In this document: in pieces, positions 1 to 8,656 of the stretch
Layout: every line of letters starts with the position of its first letter
Position numbering within the stretch: the first letter of the stretch is position 1
NCBI RefSeq assembly: GCF_001952855.1
Contig: NZ_LPNO01000008.1
Location: forward strand, 62,001 to 126,000
Source: Pseudomonas sp. ATCC PTA-122608
GTDB taxonomy: Bacteria; Pseudomonadota; Gammaproteobacteria; Pseudomonadales; Pseudomonadaceae
Length of the DNA: 64,000 nt
Direction of reading: 5' to 3'
Notes under the pieces: generated by a model
What the model was told of the DNA's origin: nothing
What the model saw: only the letters and a program-made list of their open reading frames with translations
Databases searched by the model: none
Translations under genes and position numbers: made by a program

Positions 1-1812
1 TCGATCAATGGCCAAATCAGAGCGCAGAGCCCCCGAGGGGCGACGACGATCAGCCACTTCAAGTTGGATCGAGAAGAGTTGGATCTGGTACGGGCAAAAG
101 TACTGAGCGGTTACAGGCACCGACTCCTTGAGCCGGGCCATGGCAGGTTTCGCGCGAACGATCTGTTTGACTTCAATACCTTGGAGTTCGGCGGGCTGTG
201 GTACCTGCAATGTCGGTTGATCGTCGACTACCTGTCAGTCCTTGTCCGGGGTCGACACTCAATCGTTACCCGCTCACAGATCGGTAGCTCATTCAAGACG
301 CTGTATCCCCACTTACGCTCAGATGAGCATCGGAAAAAACTGGACGCGTGGATCGAAAATAACTTCGCGCCTATCGAGGAGGACTTCGCACCCGCAGCCA
401 AGGCAGCCAAGGCAGCCGAGGCAGCGCCTGAAGAGAAAAGGCCGGGTCCGCTTCCACCACCGCCAATCTATCCCACACTGCGCTCCATCGAACTGACCCA
501 TTTCAAGGCGATCAGTCATCTTGAACTTTCTCTGGTGCAGCAGTCGGCCGAGTCGTTATTGGGCCGCAATCCCGTGCAACCCGCCATGCTAATCCTGGGT
601 GAAAACGCTACCGGCAAAAGCTCTATTCTTGAGGCAACGGCGCTGGCATTGAGCGACGAAGTAACCCGTGCTTCGCTCAGGCTGAATATTGCGGATCTGG
701 TCCTTGATCCCACATACCTGGGCCAGATGAACCTTCCCGTCATGCCCTCAGCACAGATACGTCTAGGGTTCGAACAGGCGCCAGATGCCGTCCTCGACAT
801 CGTCGGGGCGGCCTGGAAACCGCAGATTACGGGGGTTATACCGCCGGTGTTTGCTTACGGTGCGTTTCGCCAATATCAAAAAAACAGCTCGACTTATAAG
901 GCGGGACCCGGGATTTTCAACCTGTTCAATTCCGAGCGTTTGCTCCCCGACCCCGAACCCTGGCTGCTGGGCCTGAGTGAGCGTGACCTGTCCGTTGTCG
1001 CGCGCGCCTTGCGTTTTGTCATGGCTGTCGAGGGAGATTTCGATGTCATTGAAAAGTCTGCCGACGAGCAGCGTTGCCTTATCGTTACACGATTGGGCGG
1101 TGTTGAAACCATCACGCCCATGAGCCATGCCTCGTCGGGCTATCGCTCGGTATTGGCAATGGTTTGCGACATCATGCGCAGGCTGATGGACCGCAGCACC
1201 AACCCGCACTATCAAAGCCTGGAGAACGCCCGTGCGATTGTGCTGATCGACGAGGTGGAGGCGCACCTGCATCCGCGTTGGAAAATCCAGATTATGGGCG
1301 CGCTGCGCAGGGCCTTGCCCAAGGTCACGTTCATCGCTACCAGCCACGACCCGCTCTGTGTGCGCGGCATGCATCATGGTGAGGTGCTGGTGGTGCATCG
1401 TACTGCCAAACCGCTCGCAGAGGATGGTCATGAGGTAATGGTCCAAGTTGAGCAGTTACTGGGCCTGCCCAACATTACCCAATTGACCATCGAACAACTG
1501 CTGACCTCAGACTTTTTCAGCCTGGCGTCCACCGACCAGCCGCTGATGAATCTCAAGCTGGGGCAACTTGCCGATTTGCTGGCTGCGAGCTATGGCGGTG
1601 AAGAACTTAAACCTGATGACGATGATGTGGTGCAGCGTTTTAAAGCCGAAATCAACCATGTCCTGCCTGTTGGGTCTACTGCAGCGCAGCGCATGGTGCA
1701 GGAGGTGGTTGCTAAGGTACTTCAGGCGAGAGTCACTGTATCCGAGGCGAGGTTGAAGGTTCTTGACGCGCAAGCAAAAGCCGACATCCGCGCACTGCTG
1801 GAGGGCTTCTAG
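1..1812 (+). CDS. AAA ATPase, Septu PtuA-like (5' end outside window)
   Basis: ABC/SMC-type ATPase, probably the ATPase subunit of a Septu-like anti-phage pair. The frame is open from base 1 and the first start-like codon inside the window is a TTG at 64, so the true start is probably upstream. An N-terminal domain of about 110 residues that I do not recognise is followed by an Ala/Lys/Pro-rich linker and then the ATPase core. Walker A is GENATGKSS (about 603-629), a signature-like SHASSGYRS sits near 1124-1150, Walker B is IVLIDEVEAHLHPRW (about 1237-1281), and a switch His lies in TSHDP. The HNH gene starts 2 bp after the stop, which implies coupled translation. Retron type I-A systems use the same ATPase-HNH pair with a reverse transcriptase, so sequence upstream of the window could change the system name. 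Confidence 0.8.
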   Translation, partial: SINGQIRAQSPRGATTISHFKLDREELDLVRAKVLSGYRHRLLEPGHGRFRANDLFDFNTLEFGGLWYLQCRLIVDYLSVLVRGRHSIVTRSQIGSSFKTLYPHLRSDEHRKKLDAWIENNFAPIEEDFAPAAKAAKAAEAAPEEKRPGPLPPPPIYPTLRSIELTHFKAISHLELSLVQQSAESLLGRNPVQPAMLILGENATGKSSILEATALALSDEVTRASLRLNIADLVLDPTYLGQMNLPVMPSAQIRLGFEQAPDAVLDIVGAAWKPQITGVIPPVFAYGAFRQYQKNSSTYKAGPGIFNLFNSERLLPDPEPWLLGLSERDLSVVARALRFVMAVEGDFDVIEKSADEQRCLIVTRLGGVETITPMSHASSGYRSVLAMVCDIMRRLMDRSTNPHYQSLENARAIVLIDEVEAHLHPRWKIQIMGALRRALPKVTFIATSHDPLCVRGMHHGEVLVVHRTAKPLAEDGHEVMVQVEQLLGLPNITQLTIEQLLTSDFFSLASTDQPLMNLKLGQLADLLAASYGGEELKPDDDDVVQRFKAEINHVLPVGSTAAQRMVQEVVAKVLQARVTVSEARLKVLDAQAKADIRALLEGF

Positions 1813-1814
1813 AC

Positions 1815-2912
1815 ATGCGTCCAGTGGATCGATCAGCATTCGCCCCGCCACATGTGATGGCAGTGGTTGAAGGCGTCCCCTCAAAGGCGGACGAAGAGCT
1901 GGTGGCGGTAACCGCCTATATCAAGAAACAAATCCGCAAGCGTAACTTGGCAAACAAGGTGGGCTCGGCAGCCAAGCCCAAGACAAAAACCAAACGCACG
2001 CGTGCCAAAAAGAAGGAGAAACCCCTCTTTGGGGTCTACGCGGACGAAAGCGTCAGGGCGCGGCTCAACGAAATGTTCCATCGCAAATGTGCCTATTGCG
2101 AAAGTTTTTTGTCCGTGACGTCTTCCATGGAGGTCGAGCATTACCGTCCCAAGGCGGGGCTGAACGAGGATCCCCAGCACCTAGGCTATTGGTGGTTGGG
2201 CATGGCGTGGGAAAACTTGCTGCCCAGCTGCATCCACTGTAATCAGCGCCGAAAGCAAATCACTCCGCGTGCGTCCACGCGGATCTTGGGGCTGCTGGAA
2301 GAGGAGGGAGAATTCACCGCTTTTCGCACTGTGACGACGGGGAAAGGCACGTATTTTCCCATCCAGGGGCCCAGGGTTACCGACCCGACGGGTGACTGTG
2401 CCAAGGAAATGCCATTACTTTTAAACCCGTGCCAGGACCAGCCGCAAAATCACCTGACCTTCTACATCAAGAAAAGCAACGTCATTGGGTTGATGTTGGC
2501 TAGGCCTTGCTCAGAGCTTGGGTTGCCAGCCTTGGGTTTTGACCCGACCTCGATGAGGGATTTTCGTGCGGAATTGACGTTGACCCTCAAGCGGAAGCTC
2601 GACTTGCGGGGGGCTGTTTCAATCCTTGTCTATGGCCTCAACAGGTTGGGATTGGTCCAAGAACGAACGCGGGTTTTACGCCATCTGATGTTTCTGGAGT
2701 GTCAGGTGGTGGACTTGTCTGCATTGATCAGAAGGATACAGCAGCGCCTGAGCCCACCTGAGCAACTAGCGGATGACGAAATTATTCTGAATGGCTTGGG
2801 TCAATTACGAGACCGTCTTGTTAAAGAGATGAAGTCCATGGCAAATCCTCAGGCGCCTTACTCCATGATGGCGCGAGAGTTTCTTGAAGGCTTTAACGCA
2901 CAGCTGGTCTAA
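1815..2912 (+). CDS. HNH endonuclease, Septu PtuB-like
   Basis: Probable nuclease effector of the ATPase-HNH pair. A basic N-terminal segment rich in Lys/Arg/Thr (about residues 38-72) precedes a zinc-type HNH core: CAYCES, then MEVEHYRPK, then NLLPSCIHCNQRR. The His of VEHYRP and the two CxxC pairs are the expected catalytic and metal-binding elements. The region after about residue 200 is helical-looking and I do not recognise it. At 365 residues it is longer than a minimal HNH domain but in line with PtuB-like proteins. The start ATG lies 2 bp behind the ATPase stop. In Septu the ATPase is thought to license DNA cleavage by the HNH partner; applying that here is inference from gene order and motifs. 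Confidence 0.8.
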   Translation: MRPVDRSAFAPPHVMAVVEGVPSKADEELVAVTAYIKKQIRKRNLANKVGSAAKPKTKTKRTRAKKKEKPLFGVYADESVRARLNEMFHRKCAYCESFLSVTSSMEVEHYRPKAGLNEDPQHLGYWWLGMAWENLLPSCIHCNQRRKQITPRASTRILGLLEEEGEFTAFRTVTTGKGTYFPIQGPRVTDPTGDCAKEMPLLLNPCQDQPQNHLTFYIKKSNVIGLMLARPCSELGLPALGFDPTSMRDFRAELTLTLKRKLDLRGAVSILVYGLNRLGLVQERTRVLRHLMFLECQVVDLSALIRRIQQRLSPPEQLADDEIILNGLGQLRDRLVKEMKSMANPQAPYSMMAREFLEGFNAQLV

Positions 2913-2917
2913 GAGGT

Positions 2918-2943
2918 GCGGCCGGGGAACCGCCTCCGGCCGC
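2918..2943. terminator. Inverted repeat between convergent operons
   Basis: An 8-bp perfect inverted repeat, GCGGCCGG and CCGGCCGC with a 10-base loop, fills the 39-bp gap between the HNH gene and the convergent ABC ATPase gene. There is no clear T-run on either side, so a bidirectional terminator is only a reasonable guess. Confidence 0.4.
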
Positions 2944-2951
2944 CCGCCCGA

Positions 2952-4106
2952 TCAATGAGCCCCAGCCGCCTTGTTCAGATCGCTTTCAGCCCACTCGGTA
3001 TACACACACGCATCTGCCGTGGCCCAACGCACCCGCACCGGGTCGCCAGCCTTGAGCGGCATGCCGGCGGCGGACAATGCCTTGACCGTCATCGAGGTGC
3101 CGCCGAGGGTTTTCACGGTGCAGGTCTGGCTTTCACCGAGGAACAGCACTTCGCCTACAATGGCTGACACTTCATTCCAGCCCGCCGCCAGCGGCTGTTC
3201 TACGGCTTGTTCGACACTCAATGCCAGGGCTTTTTCCGGGCGCACCATCAGCAGCACATCCTGATCGATATGCAGCCCGCTGGTCAGGCGGATCGACAGT
3301 GATTGCCCCTCAAACGACGCCACCGCATTGCCCTGGGCCTTGAGCTTGAGGAAGTTGGAGTTGCCAAGGAACGACGCGACGAACGCATTCGGCGGGTTCT
3401 GATACAAATCAAAACCACTGCCCAATCCCACTATCTTGCCGTGGCTGAAAATCGCGATGCGCTGGGACAGGCGCATGGCCTCTTCCTGATCGTGGGTCAC
3501 GTAGACGATGGTGATGCCCAGGCGCCGATGCAGTTGGCGCAGTTCGTCCTGCAGGTCTTCACGCAGCTTCTTGTCGAGGGCCCCGAGGGGTTCGTCCATC
3601 AGCAAAATTCGTGGTTCGTACACCAGCGCACGGGCGATGGCCACGCGTTGTTGCTGGCCGCCAGAGAGTTGGGAAGGGCGGCGATGGGCGAACTGCTCCA
3701 ACTGCACCAGCTTGAGCATGGCGTCGACGCGTTTCTCACGTTCGGCACTGGCGAGTTTGCGAATTGCCAGAGGGAAGGCGATGTTGTCGCGCACCGACAG
3801 GTGCGGGAACAACGAGTAGCGCTGGAACACCATGCCAATGTCGCGCTTGTGCGGCGGTACGTTGACCAGCGACTGGCCGCCCACCAGGATCTCGCCGCTG
3901 CTCGGTGTTTCGAAGCCGGCAAGCATCGACAAGGTGGTACTTTTGCCCGAGCCGCTCGAGCCGAGAAAGGTGAGAAACTCGCCGTCCTGGATGTCCAGCG
4001 AGATGTTATCTACGGCGGCAAATTCGCCGTAGTACTTGTTCAGGTTACGCAGGCTAACCAGGGGTTGGCCAGGGTTCTGTGCTGCATCTTTGATCACTGC
4101 ACTCAT
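2952..4106 (-). CDS. ABC transporter ATPase, spermidine/putrescine type (PotA-like)
   Basis: Cytoplasmic ATPase of a binding-protein-dependent importer. The order of motifs is Walker [11 protein letters not shown]-loop region [15 protein letters not shown], signature [15 protein letters not shown], Walker [13 protein letters not shown] and switch His [14 protein letters not shown]-terminal regulatory TOBE-type domain follows (about residues 250-384). The open frame extends upstream to 4316, but those residues are low-complexity read-through of the permease gene. The ATG at 4106 gives the family N-terminus. It is the last gene of a four-gene operon with the two permeases and the binding protein. 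The substrate cannot be read from sequence; a polyamine or related small cation is the family norm. Confidence 0.9.
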   Translation of the reverse strand: MSAVIKDAAQNPGQPLVSLRNLNKYYGEFAAVDNISLDIQDGEFLTFLGSSGSGKSTTLSMLAGFETPSSGEILVGGQSLVNVPPHKRDIGMVFQRYSLFPHLSVRDNIAFPLAIRKLASAEREKRVDAMLKLVQLEQFAHRRPSQLSGGQQQRVAIARALVYEPRILLMDEPLGALDKKLREDLQDELRQLHRRLGITIVYVTHDQEEAMRLSQRIAIFSHGKIVGLGSGFDLYQNPPNAFVASFLGNSNFLKLKAQGNAVASFEGQSLSIRLTSGLHIDQDVLLMVRPEKALALSVEQAVEQPLAAGWNEVSAIVGEVLFLGESQTCTVKTLGGTSMTVKALSAAGMPLKAGDPVRVRWATADACVYTEWAESDLNKAAGAH

Positions 4107-4123
4107 GTCTTGATCCTCAGCGC

Positions 4124-4933
4124 TCAAGCGCGGGTTTCGGTGCGTCGACGAGCGACGGCGGCGATCACCATGACCAGTACCGACAGGCCGATCAGCAGCG
4201 TCGAGGCGACGGCGATCACAGGCGTCAGGTCCTGGCGCAGGGTGGTCCACATTTTCACGGGAAGGGTTTGCAGGGTCGGGCTTGCCATCATCACGCTGAG
4301 CACCACTTCGTCCCATGAGACGAGGAAGGCGAACAGCGCACCGGCCACCATTCCGGGGCGGATCGCCGGGAAGGTGACCTTGAACACCGCCTGCAAGCGC
4401 GAGGCGCCGCAGATCACCGCCGCGTCTTCAATCGACTGATCGAACAGCTTTAGCGAGTTGATGATCGAGATGATGGTGAACGGCAACGCAACGATCACAT
4501 GGCTGACCACAAAGGCGAACATCGTGCCGGTGTACCCGAGCTTGAGAAACAACGCGTACACCGCCACGGCGATGATCACCAGCGGCACGATCATCGGCAG
4601 GGTGAACAGACCGTAGAGCAGTTCGCGGCCAGGAAAGCGCCCGCGTACAAGGGCAAACGCGGTCGGCAAACCTAGCGCCACGGCGAACACGGTGGTCAGC
4701 ACGGCCACTTTAAGGCTGGCCATTGCCGCGTTCATCCAGTCGGCGTTGGAAAAGAACTGGCCGTACCATTTCAGCGTCCAGCCCGGCGGCGGAAACACCA
4801 GCCATTGGGACGAACCGAACGACAACAGCACGATAAACACGATCGGCAACAACAGGAACAGCCCGATAATGCCGGTGGTGGCGTAGAGGCCGAGGCGCAT
4901 CCTGCGGCTCATGGCATTCGGAGTCAGGAGCAT
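4124..4933 (-). CDS. ABC transporter permease (PotC-like)
   Basis: Inner-membrane permease of the polyamine-type importer, 269 residues, with about six hydrophobic segments beginning at LYATTGIIGLFLLLPIVFIV. The cytoplasmic coupling loop (EAA motif) reads as EDAAVICGASRLQAVFKVT, around residues 165-185. It lies 6 bp downstream of the partner permease and 17 bp ahead of the ATPase gene, so the operon is tightly packed. A second in-frame ATG seven codons in (MSRRMRLG) is an alternative start. Confidence 0.88.
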   Translation of the reverse strand: MLLTPNAMSRRMRLGLYATTGIIGLFLLLPIVFIVLLSFGSSQWLVFPPPGWTLKWYGQFFSNADWMNAAMASLKVAVLTTVFAVALGLPTAFALVRGRFPGRELLYGLFTLPMIVPLVIIAVAVYALFLKLGYTGTMFAFVVSHVIVALPFTIISIINSLKLFDQSIEDAAVICGASRLQAVFKVTFPAIRPGMVAGALFAFLVSWDEVVLSVMMASPTLQTLPVKMWTTLRQDLTPVIAVASTLLIGLSVLVMVIAAVARRRTETRA

Positions 4934-4939
4934 GATGGC

Positions 4940-5869
4940 TTACCTCGCGTTGCTGGCGCCAACCGGGGATTCCGGCTGAAGCTTCAGATAGAAGTAGAAC
5001 AGCACCAACGTGATGAAGATCAGCAACGCAGCACCGGCACTCGCCAAGCCCCAGTTGAGGAACGATTGGACCTGCTGAATGATGAACTCTGGCAACATCA
5101 TGTTCTGCGCACCACCCAGCAGCGCAGGGGTGACGTAGTAACCGAGGGACATGACAAACACCATCAGGCCACCCGAAAACAGCCCCGGTCGGCACAGCGG
5201 CAAAAACACCCGGAAGAAGTTGGTCCAGGGGCCCGCGCCGCAGATCGAACCGGCCTGCAGGATCATTGGGTCGATGGCCTGCATGGTCGCCTGTAACGGC
5301 AGCACGATGAACGGGATCATGATGTAGCTCATGCCGATCACCACCCCGGTCAGGTTGTGCACCATCTCCAGCGGCTGATCGATGATACCCATGGCCATCA
5401 GCGCCTTGTTGATCACCCCGGAGGCTTGCAGCAAGACCAGCCAGGAATAGGTGCGGGCGAGCAGGCTTGTCCACATCGACAACAGCACGATGCTCAGGGT
5501 CCAGCGGCCCCATCCGCGTGGCATCAGGGTAATTACCCAGGCCAGGGGAAAGCCCAACAACAGGCTGAACAGAGTCACCAGTCCAGCTACCGAGAAGGTG
5601 TTGAGCAGCACGCGGGCATAGGCTGAGTTGGCGAACAAGGCCTCGTAGTTACCCAACCCAGGCACCGGCTCCAGCACGCCGCGCAGCAGCAGGCCGATCA
5701 GGGGCGCAAGGAAAAACAAGACGAGGAACAGCAGTGCGGGAATCAGGTTGCTCGAACCCTTCCAGCGCCGGGCCAGGGAGGGCGAAACGGCTTTGCCCGA
5801 AACCGCGCCGGCGGCACCAATGGCGCCCCCGGTCGGTGTGGTTGCCGTCATTTTCATTTGACTAGCCAT
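4940..5869 (-). CDS. ABC transporter permease (PotB-like)
   Basis: Inner-membrane permease, 309 residues. A polar N-terminus of about 35 residues rich in Gly/Ala is followed by the first membrane segment (LIPALLFLVLFFLAPLIGLL). The coupling-loop motif appears as LQAGSICGAGPWTNFFRVF. Its start overlaps the end of the binding-protein gene by 16 bp, which suggests translational coupling. It forms the heterodimeric pore with the permease that follows it. Confidence 0.88.
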   Translation of the reverse strand: MASQMKMTATTPTGGAIGAAGAVSGKAVSPSLARRWKGSSNLIPALLFLVLFFLAPLIGLLLRGVLEPVPGLGNYEALFANSAYARVLLNTFSVAGLVTLFSLLLGFPLAWVITLMPRGWGRWTLSIVLLSMWTSLLARTYSWLVLLQASGVINKALMAMGIIDQPLEMVHNLTGVVIGMSYIMIPFIVLPLQATMQAIDPMILQAGSICGAGPWTNFFRVFLPLCRPGLFSGGLMVFVMSLGYYVTPALLGGAQNMMLPEFIIQQVQSFLNWGLASAGAALLIFITLVLFYFYLKLQPESPVGASNAR

Positions 5870-6879
5870 TCATTCCACCGTGTCGCAATGGCCGGACCGT
5901 TCTTGGCCCAGTAGGCGAAATCAAGGGTGATCTGGTCCTTGGCGTACGCCGTCGGCAGGTTCGGTGCCAGGACTGAGTCCAGGCGCTGCACGCTGTCGAT
6001 GTTCACCGGTGCATAAGCGGTCAGGTTGGAAAAGTCAGCCTGGCCCTTGGCGCTGCTGGCGTTGGCCAGGAACTTCATTGCGGCGGCTTTGTTCTTGCTG
6101 CCTTTAGGTACGACGAGGATGTCGGCCATCACCAGGTTCTGCTTCCAGCTTACACCCACCGGTGCGCCGTCTTCTTGCAGCGCGTGGATGCGACCGTTCC
6201 AGAACTGGCCCAAGCTGACTTCGCCAGAAGCCAACAGCTGTTGCGACTGCGCACCGCCGCCCCACCAGACGATGTCTTTCTTGATGGTGTCGAGTTTCTT
6301 GAAGGCGCGATCCAGGTCCAGCGGGTAGAGCTTATCGGAAGGGACGCCGTCGGCCAGCAGCGCCAGTTCGAGCACGCCGGGGCTTGGCCATTTGTACAGG
6401 GCGCGTTTGCCGGGGTAGGTCTTGGTGTCGAACAGTGCGGTCCAGTCTTGTGGCTTGCCGGCGCCGAGCTTGCCTTCGTTGTAGCCCAGCACGAAGGAGA
6501 AGAAGAACGAGCCGACGCCATGGTCGGAGACAAAGCGTGGGTCGATCTTGTCGCGCTGGATCACCGAGAAGTCCAGTGGCTCGAGCAGACCTTCTGCTGC
6601 GGCGCGCAAAGCGAAGTCCGCCTCCACATCCACCACATCCCACTGCACGTTGCCGCTCTCGACCATGGCTTTGAGTTTGCCGTAGTCGGTAGGGCCGTCT
6701 TGCACCACGGTGATCCCGCTGGCTTTGCTGAAAGGGTCGGCCCACGCCTGTTTCTGAGCATCCTGGGTGCTGCCGCCCCAACTGACGAAGTTCACGCTAT
6801 CGGCCGCCATTGCCGCATGGCTAGCAGTTGCCAGTAAGCCCGCGAACAGGAATGCGCTGACATGTTTGTTCAACACCAT
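5854..6879 (-). CDS. Periplasmic substrate-binding protein, spermidine/putrescine type
   Basis: Periplasmic receptor of the importer. The chosen ATG at 6879 gives a classic Sec signal (MVLNKHVSAFLFAGLLATAS, cleavage probably after HAAMA), with GAGGGCG upstream as ribosome-binding site. The frame upstream to 6969 is not signal-like and overlaps the promoter. The mature protein begins with VNFVSWGGSTQ and contains WDVVDVEAD and LGYNEGKL, typical of the PotD-like extracellular solute-binding family. It is first in the operon, and an operator-like site lies about 110 bp upstream at 6988-7002. The mature chain of about 315 residues matches the family. Confidence 0.88.
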   Translation of the reverse strand: MVLNKHVSAFLFAGLLATASHAAMAADSVNFVSWGGSTQDAQKQAWADPFSKASGITVVQDGPTDYGKLKAMVESGNVQWDVVDVEADFALRAAAEGLLEPLDFSVIQRDKIDPRFVSDHGVGSFFFSFVLGYNEGKLGAGKPQDWTALFDTKTYPGKRALYKWPSPGVLELALLADGVPSDKLYPLDLDRAFKKLDTIKKDIVWWGGGAQSQQLLASGEVSLGQFWNGRIHALQEDGAPVGVSWKQNLVMADILVVPKGSKNKAAAMKFLANASSAKGQADFSNLTAYAPVNIDSVQRLDSVLAPNLPTAYAKDQITLDFAYWAKNGPAIATRWNEWLVK

Positions 6880-6987
6880 TTTTACGCCCTCATTGTTGTG
6901 TTTATGAGCGGGGCTTTTGAGTGCCCGCCTATCGGGAGCAATCGGTCCGGATGACGCTTTTAAAGTCATTCGGCCTTTGGAATATCA

Positions 6988-7002
6988 TATTATGGTATTC
7001 CA
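6988..7002 (+). promoter_or_regulatory. Putative GntR-family operator, ABC importer promoter
   Basis: TATTATGGTATTCCA, one base different from the elements at 8185-8199 and 13569-13583. The near-palindromic core TGGTATTCCA fits the general GT-N(2-3)-AC pattern of FadR/FCD-type GntR operators. It lies between the divergent binding-protein gene and the ribB-like gene. Binding by the regulator at 9223-9975 is inferred. Confidence 0.6.
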
Positions 7003-7045
7003 ACATTTGCGCAAGCATTTTGCCATACCGGCTATCTGGCAGACG

Positions 7046-8155
7046 TCATGAAACGAAGGGAATACTCTCCACCACTTCCAAGTCGTAACCGGTCAATCCT
7101 GCGTATTTGAGCGGTGGTCCTAGGTGGCGCAGCTTACCCACCCCGAGGTCCTGCAAAATCTGCGCGCCGGTGCCGACTTCCGAATAAATGCGCGATTGCG
7201 AGCGGCTGAATTGGCGAGGGGCCTGAGTCAGTTGCGGCACGCGCTCCAGCAGCGCCTGGGATGACTCATGATTGGCCAGCACCACCACCACACCCGTGCC
7301 TTCAACTGCGACGCGCTGTAACGCGGCCCATAGCGTCCAGTTGGACGGGCCGCTGTAGTCGGCACCTACCAAATCGCGCAACGGGTCGATGACATGCACG
7401 CGTACCAGTGCGGGCTCATCACGGTGCAACTGGCCCATGACCATGGCCATGTGCACGCCGCCGTCGATGCGGTCTTCAAAGGTGATCAGGCGGAAAGTGC
7501 CGTGCACCGTTGGGAGGTCGCGTTCGCCGATGCGCACTACGGTACGTTCTGTGCTGAGGCGGTAGTGGATCAGGTCGGCGATGGTGCCGATCTTGATGCC
7601 GTGCTTGCGCGCGAAAATTTCCAGGTCGGGGCGACGAGCCATGGTGCCGTCGTCGTTCATCACTTCGACGATCACCGAGGCGGGTGTGTGCCCGGCCAAG
7701 CGTGCCAGGTCGCAACCCGCCTCGGTGTGGCCGGCGCGCGTGAGGACACCGCCGTCCTTGGCGCGCAGCGGGAAGATATGCCCCGGCTGCACAATATCGG
7801 CAGTGCCAGCATCGAGCGCGATTGCCGCCGCCACGGTGCGTGCGCGGTCAGCGGCGGATATGCCGGTTGTCACGCCGGTGGCGGCTTCGATGGACACGGT
7901 AAACGCGGTGCTAAATACGCTGCCATTGCTCGGCACCATCTGCTCCAAGCCCAGGCGTTGGCAATGTTCGTCGGTGAGGGTCAGGCAGATTAGGCCACGG
8001 GCTTCGCGGGCCATGAAACTGATAGTCTCGGCGGTGCAGTATGCAGCGGGCAGCAACAGGTCGCCTTCGTTTTCCCGGTCTTCATCGTCCACCAGCAGCA
8101 CCATCTTGCCCTGGCGGTAGTCTTCGATGATTTCTGCGATGCTGTTGAAGCTCAT
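7046..8155 (-). CDS. ribB: RibB-like 3,4-dihydroxy-2-butanone-4-phosphate synthase with degenerate RibA domain
   Basis: The N-terminal half (about residues 1-200) is a DHBP synthase: DDEDRENEGDL supplies the acidic catalytic/metal residues, and GHTEAGCDLARLAG is the second signature. This enzyme makes the four-carbon unit of riboflavin from ribulose 5-phosphate. The C-terminal half has the GTP cyclohydrolase II fold length but lacks the zinc-binding cysteines (the GS-RCDC type motif reads GADYSGPSNWTL), so that activity is probably lost. The ATG at 8155 (MSFNSIAEI) is the family start; the extra 23 residues upstream overlap the operator. It stands outside any riboflavin operon and under a catabolic-type operator, so it probably boosts FMN for a flavin-dependent enzyme. 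Confidence 0.88.
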   Translation of the reverse strand: MSFNSIAEIIEDYRQGKMVLLVDDEDRENEGDLLLPAAYCTAETISFMAREARGLICLTLTDEHCQRLGLEQMVPSNGSVFSTAFTVSIEAATGVTTGISAADRARTVAAAIALDAGTADIVQPGHIFPLRAKDGGVLTRAGHTEAGCDLARLAGHTPASVIVEVMNDDGTMARRPDLEIFARKHGIKIGTIADLIHYRLSTERTVVRIGERDLPTVHGTFRLITFEDRIDGGVHMAMVMGQLHRDEPALVRVHVIDPLRDLVGADYSGPSNWTLWAALQRVAVEGTGVVVVLANHESSQALLERVPQLTQAPRQFSRSQSRIYSEVGTGAQILQDLGVGKLRHLGPPLKYAGLTGYDLEVVESIPFVS

Positions 8156-8184
8156 ATTGAGGTGCTCGAATTGTTGGTTGTATG

Positions 8185-8199
8185 TATTATGGTATACCA
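8185..8199 (+). promoter_or_regulatory. Putative GntR-family operator, divergent ribB/DUF1330 promoter
   Basis: TATTATGGTATACCA, with a perfect palindromic core TGGTATACCA. It sits in the 67-bp gap between the divergent starts of the ribB-like gene (8155) and the DUF1330 gene (8223), so one site could control both. Confidence 0.65.
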
Positions 8200-8222
8200 C
8201 AAAATTCGAATAAGAGGATGTC

Positions 8223-8519
8223 ATGATGAAGGCTTATTGGATTGCCCATGTCGATGTGGCGGATGCCGAGCAGTACACGCAATACACCAGCCGCGGCCCA
8301 GCTGCGTTTGCAAAGTATGGAGGGCGGTTCCTGGCCAGGGGTGGGCGCAGCATTGCGCTGGAAGGCGGGCCAGCAAGGGAGCGCAATGTGGTGATTGAGT
8401 TCGATAGCTATGAGCAGGCGGTGGCCTGTTTTGAGTCCAAGGAGTATCAGGACGCGAAGGCCCATCGCGAGGGCGTGGCGCAGGCGCAGATCATTATTGT
8501 GGAAGGGTTGGCGCCCTGA
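8223..8519 (+). CDS. DUF1330 family protein
   Basis: Small protein of 98 residues with the DUF1330 dimeric alpha/beta-barrel pattern: MKAYWIAHVDV at the start, FAKYGGRFLARGG in the middle and VVIEFDSYEQAVACFES near the end. Proteins of this fold act as small monooxygenase-like or isomerase-like enzymes, but no reaction is established for this family. It is divergent from ribB and shares the operator, which ties it to the same regulon. An in-frame ATG one codon later is an equally good start. Confidence 0.85.
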   Translation: MMKAYWIAHVDVADAEQYTQYTSRGPAAFAKYGGRFLARGGRSIALEGGPARERNVVIEFDSYEQAVACFESKEYQDAKAHREGVAQAQIIIVEGLAP

Positions 8520-8530
8520 TCTTGGGTGTA

Positions 8531-8643
8531 CACCGATCAGATTGTGGGAGCTGGCTTGCCTGCGATTGCAGTGTGTCACTCAACAAAAATGTTGGATTTG
8601 CCGCCGCTTTCGCATACAAGCCAGCTCCCACTTTTGATCGGTG
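8531..8643. repeat. REP doublet (REPIN-like)
   Basis: Two REP-type units face each other: GTGGGAGCTGGCTTGCCTGC from 8544, and its inverted partner ending CCAGCTCCCAC at 8621-8631. A second inverted pair, CACCGATCA (8531-8539) and TGATCGGTG (8635-8643), encloses them. The GTGGGAG(n)GGCTTGCC form is characteristic of fluorescent Pseudomonas genomes. It lies between convergent genes, the usual place for such elements. Confidence 0.85.
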
Positions 8644-8656
8644 TTGGGGTTAGAGA

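Noticed and set aside
3303..4439. Long plus-strand frame of 378 codons
   Set aside because: It is antisense to the clear PotA-like ATPase gene and reflects GC-rich codon bias.
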